From Symbiodinium sp. CCMP2592 (Eukaryota > Sar > Dinophyceae > Suessiales > Symbiodiniaceae): 64,000 nt of DNA. Location of the stretch: contig CAJNDT010006010.1 in NCBI GenBank assembly GCA_905221615.1, positions 121,001 through 185,000 on the forward strand. The letters are read 5' to 3'. Every line of letters begins with the position of its first letter. Within the stretch, counting starts at the first letter, position 1. The notes beneath the pieces were generated by a model that was given only the letters and a program-made list of their open reading frames with translations, was not told the origin of the DNA and made no database searches. Shown piece after piece: positions 29,989 through 40,879 of this stretch. Both the position numbers and the translations under genes were made by a program.

Positions 29989-30289
29989 CATCCATCCTTC
30001 GGAAACCGGAAGCCGTGATTGGTTGCCAGGAACATTGCGGACCCAAGGGCCGGACAGGGCCAAAATCGCAACGCTGATTAGATTGCACGAGCTTAAATAT
30101 AAGATGTAAAGTTACGGTCGTTTGTACAGTAGTTCGGCCGTACGAAATGAGGCTGCGCTCGTTGCGCTGGACGGCCATCACCGCATCTTGCTACACTAGA
30201 AAGGGAGAAAGTATGTGAGCGGCATAAGACCCTGGTAAATATCGTTTCAATCCAAGTTATTTGGAAGACAAAGATTCTTGTGGTTGGAT

Positions 30290-31020
30290 GATGTTTCCAT
30301 GGAAGTTATCATGGATGGGTCATTGATGGTTTGGGCTCAGAAGAATAAAACCACGGATGTCATCATGATTTGGCCGTGGATGTTCCGTGCTCAGAACGCA
30401 TTAGACCATGGACCTTATCATTGCCCCCCCCCCCTGCATGCTCTTGTCAGATTGCAGCAGACCATGGGCCATGATTCATGATGGAAGCTCTGCTCTCAGC
30501 ATGCACGGATGCATCCGAGCATGGACGTTATCGGTTGGGCACTGAGTGCATGGTGAACGAACGCATTAGACCATGGACATTGTCATGGTTGGGCCCAGGA
30601 TGCTGGTGCTCGGAATGCCTTAGACCATAGACGTTATCACGCCCCCCAACCCCGCCCCATGGAATCAGAATACAGCAGACCATGGTATCACGGTTCGGCA
30701 ATGGTTGCTCTGTTGGACCCCGGATGCTTTGTGCTGAGAATTCATTATACCATGGACGTTATCATCCCCAGCAGCCCCCCCCCATGGAGTCAGAATGCCT
30801 CAAACCACGGTATCATGGTTTGGTCATGGATGCTCTGTTTTGCCCTGGATGCTTTGTGCTCACACTGCATTAGGCCATGGTATCATGGTCCCACCGTGAG
30901 ACGGGCCATGCACGCTCTGTTGGGCCTTGGATGCTTTAGACCATGGACGTCATCATGGCTGGCTCTTCTCAGAGCGCATTAGACCATGCCATTATCATGG
31001 TTGGGCCGCGGATGCTCTCT
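30290..31020. repeat. degenerate tandem repeat centred on gaccatggacgttatcatgg
   Basis: Eight or more copies of a diverged unit of roughly 60-110 bp. Each has attagaccatgg, gttatcatgg and ggatgct(c/t)tgtgctcag, with C-runs inserted in some units (30425, 30640, 30775). No coding potential is seen. Confidence 0.7.
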
Positions 31021-31069
31021 TCTCAGTAGCATTTGCTTTCAAGCTCCCAAACTCCAGTTTCAGATTTCC

Positions 31070-31165
31070 CACCTCCAGTTTCTGATGCGCATTTTCTGAT
31101 GCGTGGCGGTTTCTAGTTTCTGATGCACGGCTGGTTTCTGATGCGCAGTCTCTGATTCAAGGCCC
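31070..31165. repeat. short minisatellite around tttctgatgcgca
   Basis: At least five imperfect copies of (g)tttctgatgcgc(a) occur in under 100 bp. Confidence 0.65.
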
Positions 31166-31189
31166 AGTTTCCGGTTTTGCAATGGCTCA

Positions 31190-34100
31190 CCTATGTATAC
31201 TTGCTTGACAGGCGGCTTCACGCTACGCAGGAGAGTGCAAGGAGACCAAAAGGAGTCTCCACAAGAAGCCGTCAACCATTGCAACCTCTTAAATCCAGAC
31301 CCCTCTCACCGACAGGTGGAACCCATGCCTTGGATTGTACTCTCTCCATTGCCATGTAGCAAAGAAGTCTCTCCGCTTGACGCAAAACTCGGAAACTCGA
31401 AGTAGCTGCTCGGTTCGGTTGAGGCCAAGAAACTCACGTACACTCACTGAGCTTCGGACACGATTAAAGGAAAGATCTGGAACATTCTGAAGCCGAGGCA
31501 CTGATGCACACCATCCACCTGCAACCCAAGATCCAGTCAGAAAAAGCAACTCGACACCCCTCTGTCCAGCATATATCTTGAAGTTCTAGTTGCGGCCTCA
31601 GCCTGGCCTCGCTACTTGAGCAAACCAAGACTGTTCCTGGACCCGTCGTGTGTTGCCATTGGCATGTTGGAGACGACAACACCTAAGACCTTCCGATCTC
31701 CCGCTGGTAAGGGGAGGCAAAAGCTGTTCAACTCTCAGCCAGGATGCAGCATCAGCGGTGAGTGTCGGCCGCTGTTGATGTCGACATCCACGCACTGCAG
31801 CTCCAAGATCCTGCTAGGGGATTCGTCCGTTCTCTCTAAAAGCCGAGAATTCCTTGTGTCTGTGTGCTAGCTGCTAGCTCTTTCTTGTTTTTTTTTTTCA
31901 GGGGGGTGTGCCGCATTTCTGGGAGAGGAGGGTGCGAGTGCAGGATCCTGGTTTTCGTGGTGAATTCCAATCTGCAGGATCCGGCCTTTATGGCTATTAG
32001 CTGAGCACCTCGAAAGAAGGAGCTGAAACATGTCTGATCATATATCACCAAGAACCATGCCATGGTAACTACATTCTTGCATACCACCACAAAGCGTTCT
32101 GTCTGAATGCACAGCCGGCTTTCTGCTGCACGCAAGAACAGGGCCTTCGCTCCTTGCCTTGCTGTCTTGCTCCTCGACTTCTTTGCATTATGTTCTTGTG
32201 TCTGAGTTCTTGTGTCTGTGCGTTTTCCTGCCGGTGAACTTCTTTTCTAGTTTCTTCCTTTCTCTCTTCCTTCCTTGGTTCCTTCCTGCCGCGTCATCCC
32301 TCCAAAACACATCCCGAAAAAGAAGGCGCCTGCACAACCCTAGACCCCCAATCGAAACTGATAAAACAGCTCCCCACGCGCGACAAGACACTTTTTGATC
32401 ATGCCGTTCATTGAATCTTTGGCATTGACAGTCGCCAGCTTGGAGGGATCTTTCGCAAACCTCAGAAGCTTTCTCTGGCAAGTCCTCCAATCCATGACCT
32501 GACCCTCCGTTCGGAAACCTGGAACAACAGACTGTCACTTCTGAAAGCCGCGAAGCAAGTTGCAGCCGGACCAGCTGACTCAGGCTCAGGCTTGTGATAT
32601 ATCCAGGTCCGGTTGGCCATGACATACGGTCTGAAGATATAGTGATCCTGCATCGCATGCTCTTCATTCTCTGTGTTGTGTGTGGAGTCCGGATGCACCC
32701 GCGAGCGAGAGTGGGGAGTCTGGGTTATTGAAAGACGGCAATTGAAAGGTACCCTGACAGTCTGTACGCCCTCAAAGCCGGAACCATAAATCGTGTCAAG
32801 CATTCACGGTTGGTGGTTGCATAAAAGCAGAACCTGCCGGACCCGCAAGCCTCCTCCCAAACAAACCCTGAATACGCCAATCCTCCCACAGCTGCCGAGG
32901 GCTGCCGACGAGCCGGCGCCGACCAAAAATGTCCACTAGCAGAAAGCCGGGCAAATACCTGCCGACAAGGGAAGCTTGCGCCGTTTCATACTTCAGTTTC
33001 GGATCTCGGCTCACAGCCCAACATGCTCTGCACTGCGGCACACTCAAGTTAAACTGCACAGAACATGCAGTTAGATGTTGTTTCGTGCCGGCGAAAGCTC
33101 CCTTTGTTCCAACCCCGCATGTAGTCAAGTCGCATTTCTGGGATGTACGGTACAAAAGCTCCAAGCTGTACTTCTAAGTATCGAGTCGGCGCCTGTCTTC
33201 CTTCATGACAATGCGGCCTGTGACGGAGTTTCTGGTCCTGAACAACGAAGGGACACGTTTGGAAGTCGTCGCTTTTCTGCTATCAGTCTGGTCTGAGCAG
33301 AGTTTAAGCTTCAAGAAACGGCTAAGATTTGGAAGAGCAGCTCCAGTCTTGCGCTGGTCAGTCAATGGAAATGCGCGTGGTTCGCTTGCCATGTGCTTCA
33401 AAGGCACGTGCTACCAAAGAAGTGGCTAAGGCCCATGGAAGTGCCGACGCGCCGGCACTTCACCTGTGGGGCACAGAGCAATTGATCGGGAAACCGATTG
33501 TTGGGAGAAAACCCAGGGAACTGCAACGATCCCGAATCCTCCGTGTACCTGACTGAGATTTTCTACTATAAGGTGGGGACACCCAGAAATAAATGCGCAC
33601 TCCCGAAGCTTTTGAGTTTCACCCCCGCCGGCCTTCTCAATGGTGACCGCTACCAGATCGAGGTCGTCCTCGCCGGAGTCCTGCACACTCGCTGCACGCA
33701 CTTTCGCGATCAGCCTGTCGTAAAAGGGTGTGCAACATTTCGAGCGTGAGCATCCGAGGTGCTGAGTGGACTGCCGACTCCGCATCGCTGAGGGGATTCC
33801 GGTCGTCGTCGAAGAGCAAATCTTGCAGGCCTTGCATGTCGGCCGCATGGGTGTTCAGAAGTTTTGACCCTGGGACTTAGATGCCCTGGATTCATAAGCT
33901 GATTGAAGTGTGGATCCACATGCTTCAGCTGTCCCAGAAGCCAGCAACGCAAGTCTAAGATGGAGGTCACCCAGTGGTGAGGATATTGGAGGACGAACAC
34001 CATGGCAGGCTCAAAATCATGGAGCACACAGTGAATGTGATGATACTAGGTGGTTTAGAGTTCGGGGGGCTCTGCATAGGGAGCTCTCGTTACAAGACCG

Positions 34101-34330
34101 AACAACCTGGCAACAATAGTGATGACGAGCCGGGAACAAACCAATGTACACGACTGCAAGGGTAAGCGTTGTATGCACTATGGTCCGCGATGATACCGTA
34201 GCAGCAGGTCCAGGACATGCGCTAGCAACCATGGCCAACACTACTGCCACTGAGGCGGCGAACTGCAGACGAGACTTGCGAGCACATGTTAACAATACTT
34301 CCTTGTCTAGGTCTCAAGGCTTTTTTAGCA
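31190..34330. other. no gene recognised
   Basis: Only short frames. Pyrimidine-rich stretches at 31881-31898 (T run ending in CAG) and 32147-32300 could be splice-acceptor-like or simply low complexity. Flanking exons could not be identified. Confidence 0.45.
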
Positions 34331-34331
34331 C

Positions 34332-34352
34332 ACACACACACACACACCGACA
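34332..34352. repeat. (CA)n microsatellite
   Basis: About ten CA units followed by cgacacac. Confidence 0.85.
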
Positions 34353-34707
34353 CACTTGTGCTAATCTTACCAGTGCGAGTAGCGGGGCTGGCTACCAAGC
34401 TTTGACACGAATACGAAGTATCTACAGTGCATGATGGTTAAGACTTCAATTCGCCTTATGTGTTGAACAGACTCGGGATGAACGCGTGACAACGATGCAC
34501 TTTGAACCCGCTGCCAACAGTCCAATGCCCAGCTCCAGTGACTCCAGTGCAAGCCATGAGACCAGAGCGCATCTTTGTCTTTTGAGAATGCTTCGATGGA
34601 AGACTTTTGGGGAAAATCGTAGAGTCCTGCATGCGGACAGGACGCACGCAAGTAAAATAACCTCAGGCTATACCGGTAATGCTGGAGGCAATTCGCACTA
34701 CCGCAGT

Positions 34708-35062
34708 CATTGTAGTAGTAGTGGCGGTGGTGGTGGTAGTGGCAGTGGTAGTGGTCATGGTAGAGGTAGTAGTAGTGGTGTCGAAGTGGAGGTCGAAATG
34801 GTAGTAGTGGTTCTAGTGTTATAGCAATAGTAGCAGAAGTAGCAGCAGTAGTAGCAGCAGCAGCAGCAGCAGTAGCAGTAGTAGCAGTAGCAGTAGCAGT
34901 AGCAGTAGCAGTAGGAGCAGTAGCAGCAGTAGCAGTAGCAGTAGCAGTAGCAGTAGCAGCAGTAGTAGCAGTAGCAGTAGTAGCAGTAGCAGTAGCAGCA
35001 GTAGCAGTAGCAGTAGCAGTAGCGTAGTCAGTAGTCGTAGTCGTAGTCGTAGTCGTAGTCGT

Positions 35063-35124
<62 letters not shown>

Positions 35125-35275
35125 CAGGAGTAGTAGTAGTATAAATATAAGTATAAGTATAAGTAAGTAAACAATTCTGTCGTAGTAGCAGAAGACAGGG
35201 AAAGGAGTAGTCGTGGTGGTAGTAGTAGTGTAGTAGCAATAATAGTAGCAGCAGTAGTAGCAGAAGTACTAGTCG
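34708..35275. repeat. 570-bp trinucleotide/hexanucleotide tract (AGT, AGC, TCGTAG)
   Basis: Runs of (AGT)n, (AGC)n and mixtures, with a clean (TCGTAG)n hexamer block at about 35032-35098 and (ATAAGT)n near 35140-35165. The 341-codon minus-strand frame across it is a Thr/Ala low-complexity artefact. Confidence 0.92.
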
Positions 35276-35279
35276 AGCA

Positions 35280-38200
35280 ACAGCATGCATTATGTATGCC
35301 GATGGCCGAAGCACAAAGGAATGTCGTGTCAACTCGCCGAAAGTCTCAAACCACGCCGGACATCCGAGCCAACCCTTCCGCAAAATGTTCACACGCCTCG
35401 TCCGGGATTGTGTCCTTGGACTTGGATCGATCGATGCGTGCCCAAAACCTTGGGGTCACAAGATGACGATCTGCGCCTTCGATCTAACCCTAGTCTTCTC
35501 TGACCCTGAATTTTTCCAATCCTCTGAATCCAAAGCTCTGTAGCTCCTCCAGCCCTAGCACGGACGGAACCTTGACTCACGCGGGAGTCCTTTCACACCG
35601 CGGGAAGCTGACATGGTAGCCATCTTGCTATTCGGTGACAACTCCAGTTAAGAAACGAATGGCCGCTGAAGCAAAGAATGAGGTCAAATACCATGCTTGT
35701 TCACTCAGTTCGAGAACTTGAGCTGCTGAGTTTCTTATTGCAAAGTCTTTTGCCGGGTGAGTTGGGAGGCGGTTGCAAACCTATCCTCTCAAGACTTCGA
35801 GCCGGCGACTTGCACAACAAGAAGCCAAGCCGGTCGTTCAAGGAAACCGAACACCCGGGACGCTTTGGAGATTTTTCGAAAAACGCCGGCAAGCAATGTT
35901 ATGTCTGATTGTGCTTAAAGATTGGACACTCGTCGCTTTGTAACCTAGAAACTTCCTGGCTTCGACTGACCTCGAATCAGTAACATAACCATCACCATAA
36001 CGTCGGCGACGTTACCACAACCGCAACCATTAATGTCAAGCCATCAACACACTAATTGTCATCTTCACCCTCAGTCTTTTCCTCATCGAGCCTGACCAAC
36101 AAGTTCGCAGTCACTCTCAGCCTTGCCAGAATCGCCCTCATCCTGAAACGATGCCTCAATAGCCTAGTCGCCATCGCAACATCATGTTAATATTCATCAT
36201 CAACAGTGAATCAACAGCATCACCATCAGCATCATCATCATCATCGTCATCATCACAGAGAGCACCAACACGACCATTCCCTTGCACATCAGTGTCCTCA
36301 CTCCACCTGCTGCGTTGTCATCATCATCGCACTTGCCACTGCCATCATCGTCGGCAGTGTCATTGCAGGGTCTTCGAGTAGTTCCAGAGATCCTCGTCCT
36401 CCAAGTTCTTGTCTTGTGTGTGGACTGACTGCCCTTTCAAGCGGCTGTAAGGTGTTGACCGGAAGCCTTTCACCCTGAACACTTCACTTTGCAAGCAGGG
36501 GCGCATCTTATGAACCAAACATGCAGGCAGGTCAACATTGGTATGCTGCGCCGACAAGAAACGAGACGTCGCAAAGCGCCAAACTTAAATGGCAGGAAAG
36601 CATAGTTATAGCTTAAAGGTGCCTGTCTGACATTCAGTACCCTTGCTGTCCCCTTCCACGAAGACCGCGCCGTTCCTTCTAGGACCAAGGTTGAAATGTT
36701 CTGAAACTGTCCAATCTGCGCTTCCAGAGCCGGTTCTTGAAGGGACAGGCCTTCACTGAGAATCCTGCATGGGGAGTCTCCATATGATACGTATGTCCCA
36801 ACTCGACTCGATTGAAATCAGCCCATCTGCCAGCAACCGATAGGAAGTGTCACGGAAGTGTGGTACGAGCTGCTGAGAAACTCGCCGCACTTTAATACTT
36901 TCTGAAGTGATCAAAGGTCCAAGGTACCTTCCCGAGATTGCTTCGCGCTTCTGCTGCCGCATTTGCCAGTCCATCTCCTGGGGCGGATCAGTGGAGGTGC
37001 TATGCGGGCCAAGGCGTGGAATGCGTTTGCACTTCTTCGGCGAAGGCGGAGTTGTGCCGAGCATCTGTCTCTTGGATAACCGAAGAGGACAGGTTGCTGC
37101 TGATGCTGCCGACCTTCCGCCCTTGGCCGGCTTGGCCTGCTTGGCCTTGAGTTCTGCCTGCTCAAGCAAATGCAGATGAGGAGTCCGGGCCGTGTTTCGA
37201 GACTTGAAATGTGGACACAATGAGGAAGACTTCGTTGAGCAGCCTAAGGCGAATTACTAGTTGCAACTGAAAATTGGCCCATTGAAACCGATCGGAACGG
37301 GGCCGTCAGGCGGTGACACCAACTGACTAGGCATGCGACATACCTCCATGAACCACTTTCACACAGGCTTGATTGGAGCTCGTCCTACATACCGAGATCT
37401 GGCGCAATGTGATTAGCCCCCAAAAAGCCGAGGAGCCCTGCTAAAGCCAAGAGAGCTTGCCCCGCCACACCCAGAGGAGTCCTGCCTCCAGATCTGGACT
37501 CCCGCCGTCTTTGCTTTGACTCCCAAGCCTGAGCCTTCGAGGTGAGCAGCCGGTTGATCGCCCTTAGAAAGAAGCCAGCTGGTTTGGGCTTCTTTTCCAT
37601 GCCGTTTACTTCGAGAACTTCAGAACTTCGGAGTTGTTTGGGGACGATTCACGCTTTGCACAAGCCAGTTGCCTTTTCGACCAGAGTCGCCTCGCGACCA
37701 CTTCCACACACACATGCCAACGCCAAGTCCATGTCCACTTTCGTCAGGGGCAACAAATGGCGTTGCACGCAGAGCTATGCCCACTTTGCTATCTCTGCTC
37801 TGTTCCCTGCCGCTGCACCCGGGTACACCGCTGCATGTTGGGCATTCTAACTGAAATGGACCTGATCTGCGAGCTTTCAGGCGTCGCAGACAATTGGCGG
37901 CTCTTCAGCTTGCTCCAATGAATGGCAGTTCCCGTGTGCGAGCTGCATTCTCGAATCCGCGGGCAAAAACAAATCTAGTCATTAGCCGACATGGCTTGTT
38001 ATGGGTACGGTGGGTGGGAACATTGCAACAGAAACACCGATGTCTTGTTCGACACACCATGATACACCCTGATTCGCGATCGGCTGCCAGGAAAAATGCA
38101 AGTGTGTGAGTATGTCAATGTCGGCGGGAACCCTCTGGTGTTCACAAGAATTTAAAAACAAGAAAGGACGACCTTCTTATGTGTTGCAGGGAAAACTGTG

Positions 38201-38980
38201 ATGATGATGTGTCTTTCCAGGCCTACGCTTCGGCAGAAGACTTTCGACATTTCAGGCTGCAATCAAAGGGTTCAGCAAACATGCGCAGGATCACGGGAGT
38301 GTCTGACCAATTGTCGTAGAATGTAAATACATTCTAGGGTAGAGCCGCCCGGCGGAGGTGTTGCTTATCGTGTCAAGCGTCTGTGCGAGCCGGATCCCCG
38401 CACATCTTCAACAACTCTTTGTATGAATCCTCCGCCTAAGTGGGCGTCCTCGACATGTCTTACTGGTACTCCCCATTGTGACATTAGCCACGCAACTGCC
38501 TAGCTACGATCACTGTAGCGCAGTATAAGGAAGGCGCCAAAGTCAATGTATGTCTGTCTGTCTGTTTCTTTCTTCGACTGCGTGTTTGTTGATTCCTGTA
38601 TGATCCCTGTCCGACTCGTTCATACCGTATCTGAACTGACTTGAGAAACAAGCATAGTTTGGGAAAATCACGGGGTCAAGAGACGCGATGCGAGGATGAT
38701 ACTTGCGGATAGACGAACAATGCGGGAAACGGTTCGACTGCAGTTCCAGAACTTGCCTGAATTTGGAATGCAGTTCGCTGCCGCCAAAGTAATGAAAGGC
38801 ATACAAACTCTTTGCACCTTTCTGAGGACACGATGAGGCACGATGTGACCCAGAGACTTCCCGGAGATCCTGGAGGCACAAACTCTGGCAGGTGGCTCAA
38901 CACGGGTGCCAGGTCCAGCCGTTGGCTCCTTCGCAATGTGAAGACATGGACATCCCTTGGCACATGCCTGTAGAAGGCCA
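35280..38980. other. no clear gene
   Basis: Includes a CAT/CAC-type simple repeat at 36197-36255 and a 20-nt near-palindrome TAGAATGTAAATACATTCTA at 38317-38336. One minus-strand frame at 36753-37220 (155 codons; basic, with KAKQAKPAKGG and SPKKCKRIPR) is the only mildly protein-like stretch. I do not recognise it. Confidence 0.4.
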
Positions 38981-38987
38981 TCGACCA

Positions 38988-39019
38988 GCACGCACACACA
39001 CACACACACACACACACTG
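38988..39019. repeat. (CA)n microsatellite abutting the first direct repeat
   Basis: About 14 CA units run straight into tgactgattcgg at 39020. Confidence 0.9.
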
Positions 39020-39295
39020 ACTGATTCGGCCAAGAGAGTGAGAAGAGGAGAGTATGTTGTATGTTTCTCTAATCTTGGCACAGGGGCCTTCTAATCTTGG
39101 CACAGGGGCCTTCTAATCGGGCTGGCACAGGGGCCCCAGCTCAAGGTTTTGCAGGTACGCCGAGTTGATCAGACTCGGTATCCCATGACTGTGGTAGCTT
39201 CGTTGAGTGCGGTCCCACAGCCATGCCGCACTCCCCTGCAATCGTGAAGGAGTGACCCTCTGCTCCCATGTGCTAGGGAGGTTCACACACACACA
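39020..39295. repeat. left 276-bp direct repeat
   Basis: No difference from 40362-40637 was noticed. It contains an internal 22-bp triplication (ggcacaggggccttctaatc, last copy altered). Confidence 0.9.
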
Positions 39296-39439
39296 GCCCC
39301 ACCTTGGGGCGGCTGTGTGCAGTGAAATAAAGCCACGCCAGGGCTCCCAGACCTAAACGAACCAAAACTAAACCACAAAACCCTGTGGGCTGCAATGCCC
39401 GCTTGCAAATCTTGTCGGTGTGGTCCGGGATGTTGTGGT

Positions 39440-39945
39440 AGTCCAAGATGTAGTGAGGCGTTAAAGTTAGGGTTTTGGACTGTCCTTCAGCTGGGCACGC
39501 AAGCCCCCAGAAGCGACAGAGGGGAAGGAAGGCTGATCAGCTGCCCTTGCAAGGGCCCAGATCCAGCCGGGGACTGTTCCTCAGCTGGGCGCGACGGCCC
39601 CCAAAGGCAACAGTAAGGAGGGTTGAAGGAAAGACTGCTACCCAGCTACCCTCGAAGGGGTCCAGGGCTAGCAGCTTCTGACCAATGTATTGCACATGTG
39701 TTTGTATGTTGTAATTAGGGGGAGAGATTAGGGTGAGGACACTCCTTCCAGCTGTCACCGAAGACCCAGGAACGGAGTGACTACTGCCCAGCTACCCGAG
39801 CAGGGTCCAAGGCCAGTAGCAGGATTAGGGAACATCCACCCTCCAGCTGTGTAGCAAAAGACACCCAGGAGCGGCGGACCATCCTCCAGCTGTGCAGAAA
39901 AGCACCCAGGAGCAATGGAATGAGAGGTACCACGTCCTGCGTGGT
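39440..39945. repeat. degenerate internal repeat (cagctgg...cccaggag units)
   Basis: Five or so diverged units carry a (c)cagct(g/a) core and ccca(g/a)gag or cccccaaagg endings. They are spaced roughly 60-120 bp apart inside the TRIM-like element. Confidence 0.5.
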
Positions 39946-40361
39946 CCTCAACTTAGGGTGTGGGGTTAGGGGGAGAGAAAAGCGAGAGGCCGAGTACTCT
40001 CCGAAGAGAGCGCTGTTTCACTTGCACTAGACGTCGATTACTGCAACTGCACTCATGTCGGATGCACATGCCCTTGCATTCCCTGAGAAATAAAGAAGCG
40101 GTCGACTACGGGACAGACTAGGGAGGTAGCACCTGCACACTAGACGCACTTACCGCATTAGCCGTCCATTACCGCACCTGCACTCATGTCAGACGCACAT
40201 GCGAGCATCAGAGAGAGAGAGATAAAGTAGCATCGGGAGAATCTGAACGATCTGAACGAAGGCTGAACACCCGGTTCATCACCGGTCTCCCCGGAGGGTC
40301 ACCACGGCGCCATGACGGAAAGCCGTTGCTCTGGAGTCTCAACGACCCACGCTAGTCACAC

Positions 40362-40625
40362 TGACTGATTCGGCCAAGAGAGTGAGAAGAGGAGAGTATG
40401 TTGTATGTTTCTCTAATCTTGGCACAGGGGCCTTCTAATCTTGGCACAGGGGCCTTCTAATCGGGCTGGCACAGGGGCCCCAGCTCAAGGTTTTGCAGGT
40501 ACGCCGAGTTGATCAGACTCGGTATCCCATGACTGTGGTAGCTTCGTTGAGTGCGGTCCCACAGCCATGCCGCACTCCCCTGCAATCGTGAAGGAGTGAC
40601 CCTCTGCTCCCATGTGCTAGGGAGG

Positions 40626-40637
<12 letters not shown>
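40362..40637. repeat. right 276-bp direct repeat
   Basis: Partner of the left copy. It runs out into the long CA tract on its right side. Confidence 0.9.
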
Positions 40638-40674
<37 letters not shown>

Positions 40675-40746
40675 GCGCGCGCGCACACATACACACACCT
40701 GCACACGCACACGCACGCGCACACACATACACACACCCGCACACGC

Positions 40747-40778
<32 letters not shown>

Positions 40779-40816
40779 CTGCACACATAAACACATATGT
40801 ATATATATATATACAC

Positions 40817-40848
<32 letters not shown>

Positions 40849-40872
40849 GTTATACATGCATACATACATACA
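40638..40872. repeat. alternating purine-pyrimidine tract: (CA)n, (CG)n, then (TA)/(CATA)n
   Basis: About 150 bp of CA with a CGCGCGCG core at 40672-40684, then tatatatatata and catatacatatac up to 40850. Such sequence favours left-handed and unwound DNA. The ORFs here are artefacts. Confidence 0.92.
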
Positions 40873-40879
40873 TACGTAC

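Larger units (their letters stand above)
39020..40637. mobile_element. TRIM-like non-autonomous LTR element
   Basis: Two 276-bp direct repeats (39020-39295 and 40362-40637; offset 1342) look identical by eye and start TGACTGATTCGG and end ...GGTTCACACACACA, so TG...CA borders are possible. They enclose 1,066 bp with no significant ORF. The internal part contains a hairpin (CACACAGCC/GGCTGTGTG, 39290-39321) and two internal repeat families. The whole lies inside a (CA)n tract. A non-autonomous LTR element is the best reading; a plain segmental duplication spread through the CA repeat is the alternative. Orientation is unknown. Confidence 0.6.

Noticed and set aside
34367-35392. 341-codon minus-strand ORF
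   Set aside because: Its length comes from a trinucleotide repeat that lacks stops in one frame (poly-Thr/Ala with Tyr). There is no protein-like part.
35610-35635. Dinoflagellate spliced-leader relic (tagccat...)
   Set aside because: Only a seven-base match to the spliced leader. The rest does not align, and other tagccat sites in the window do not either.
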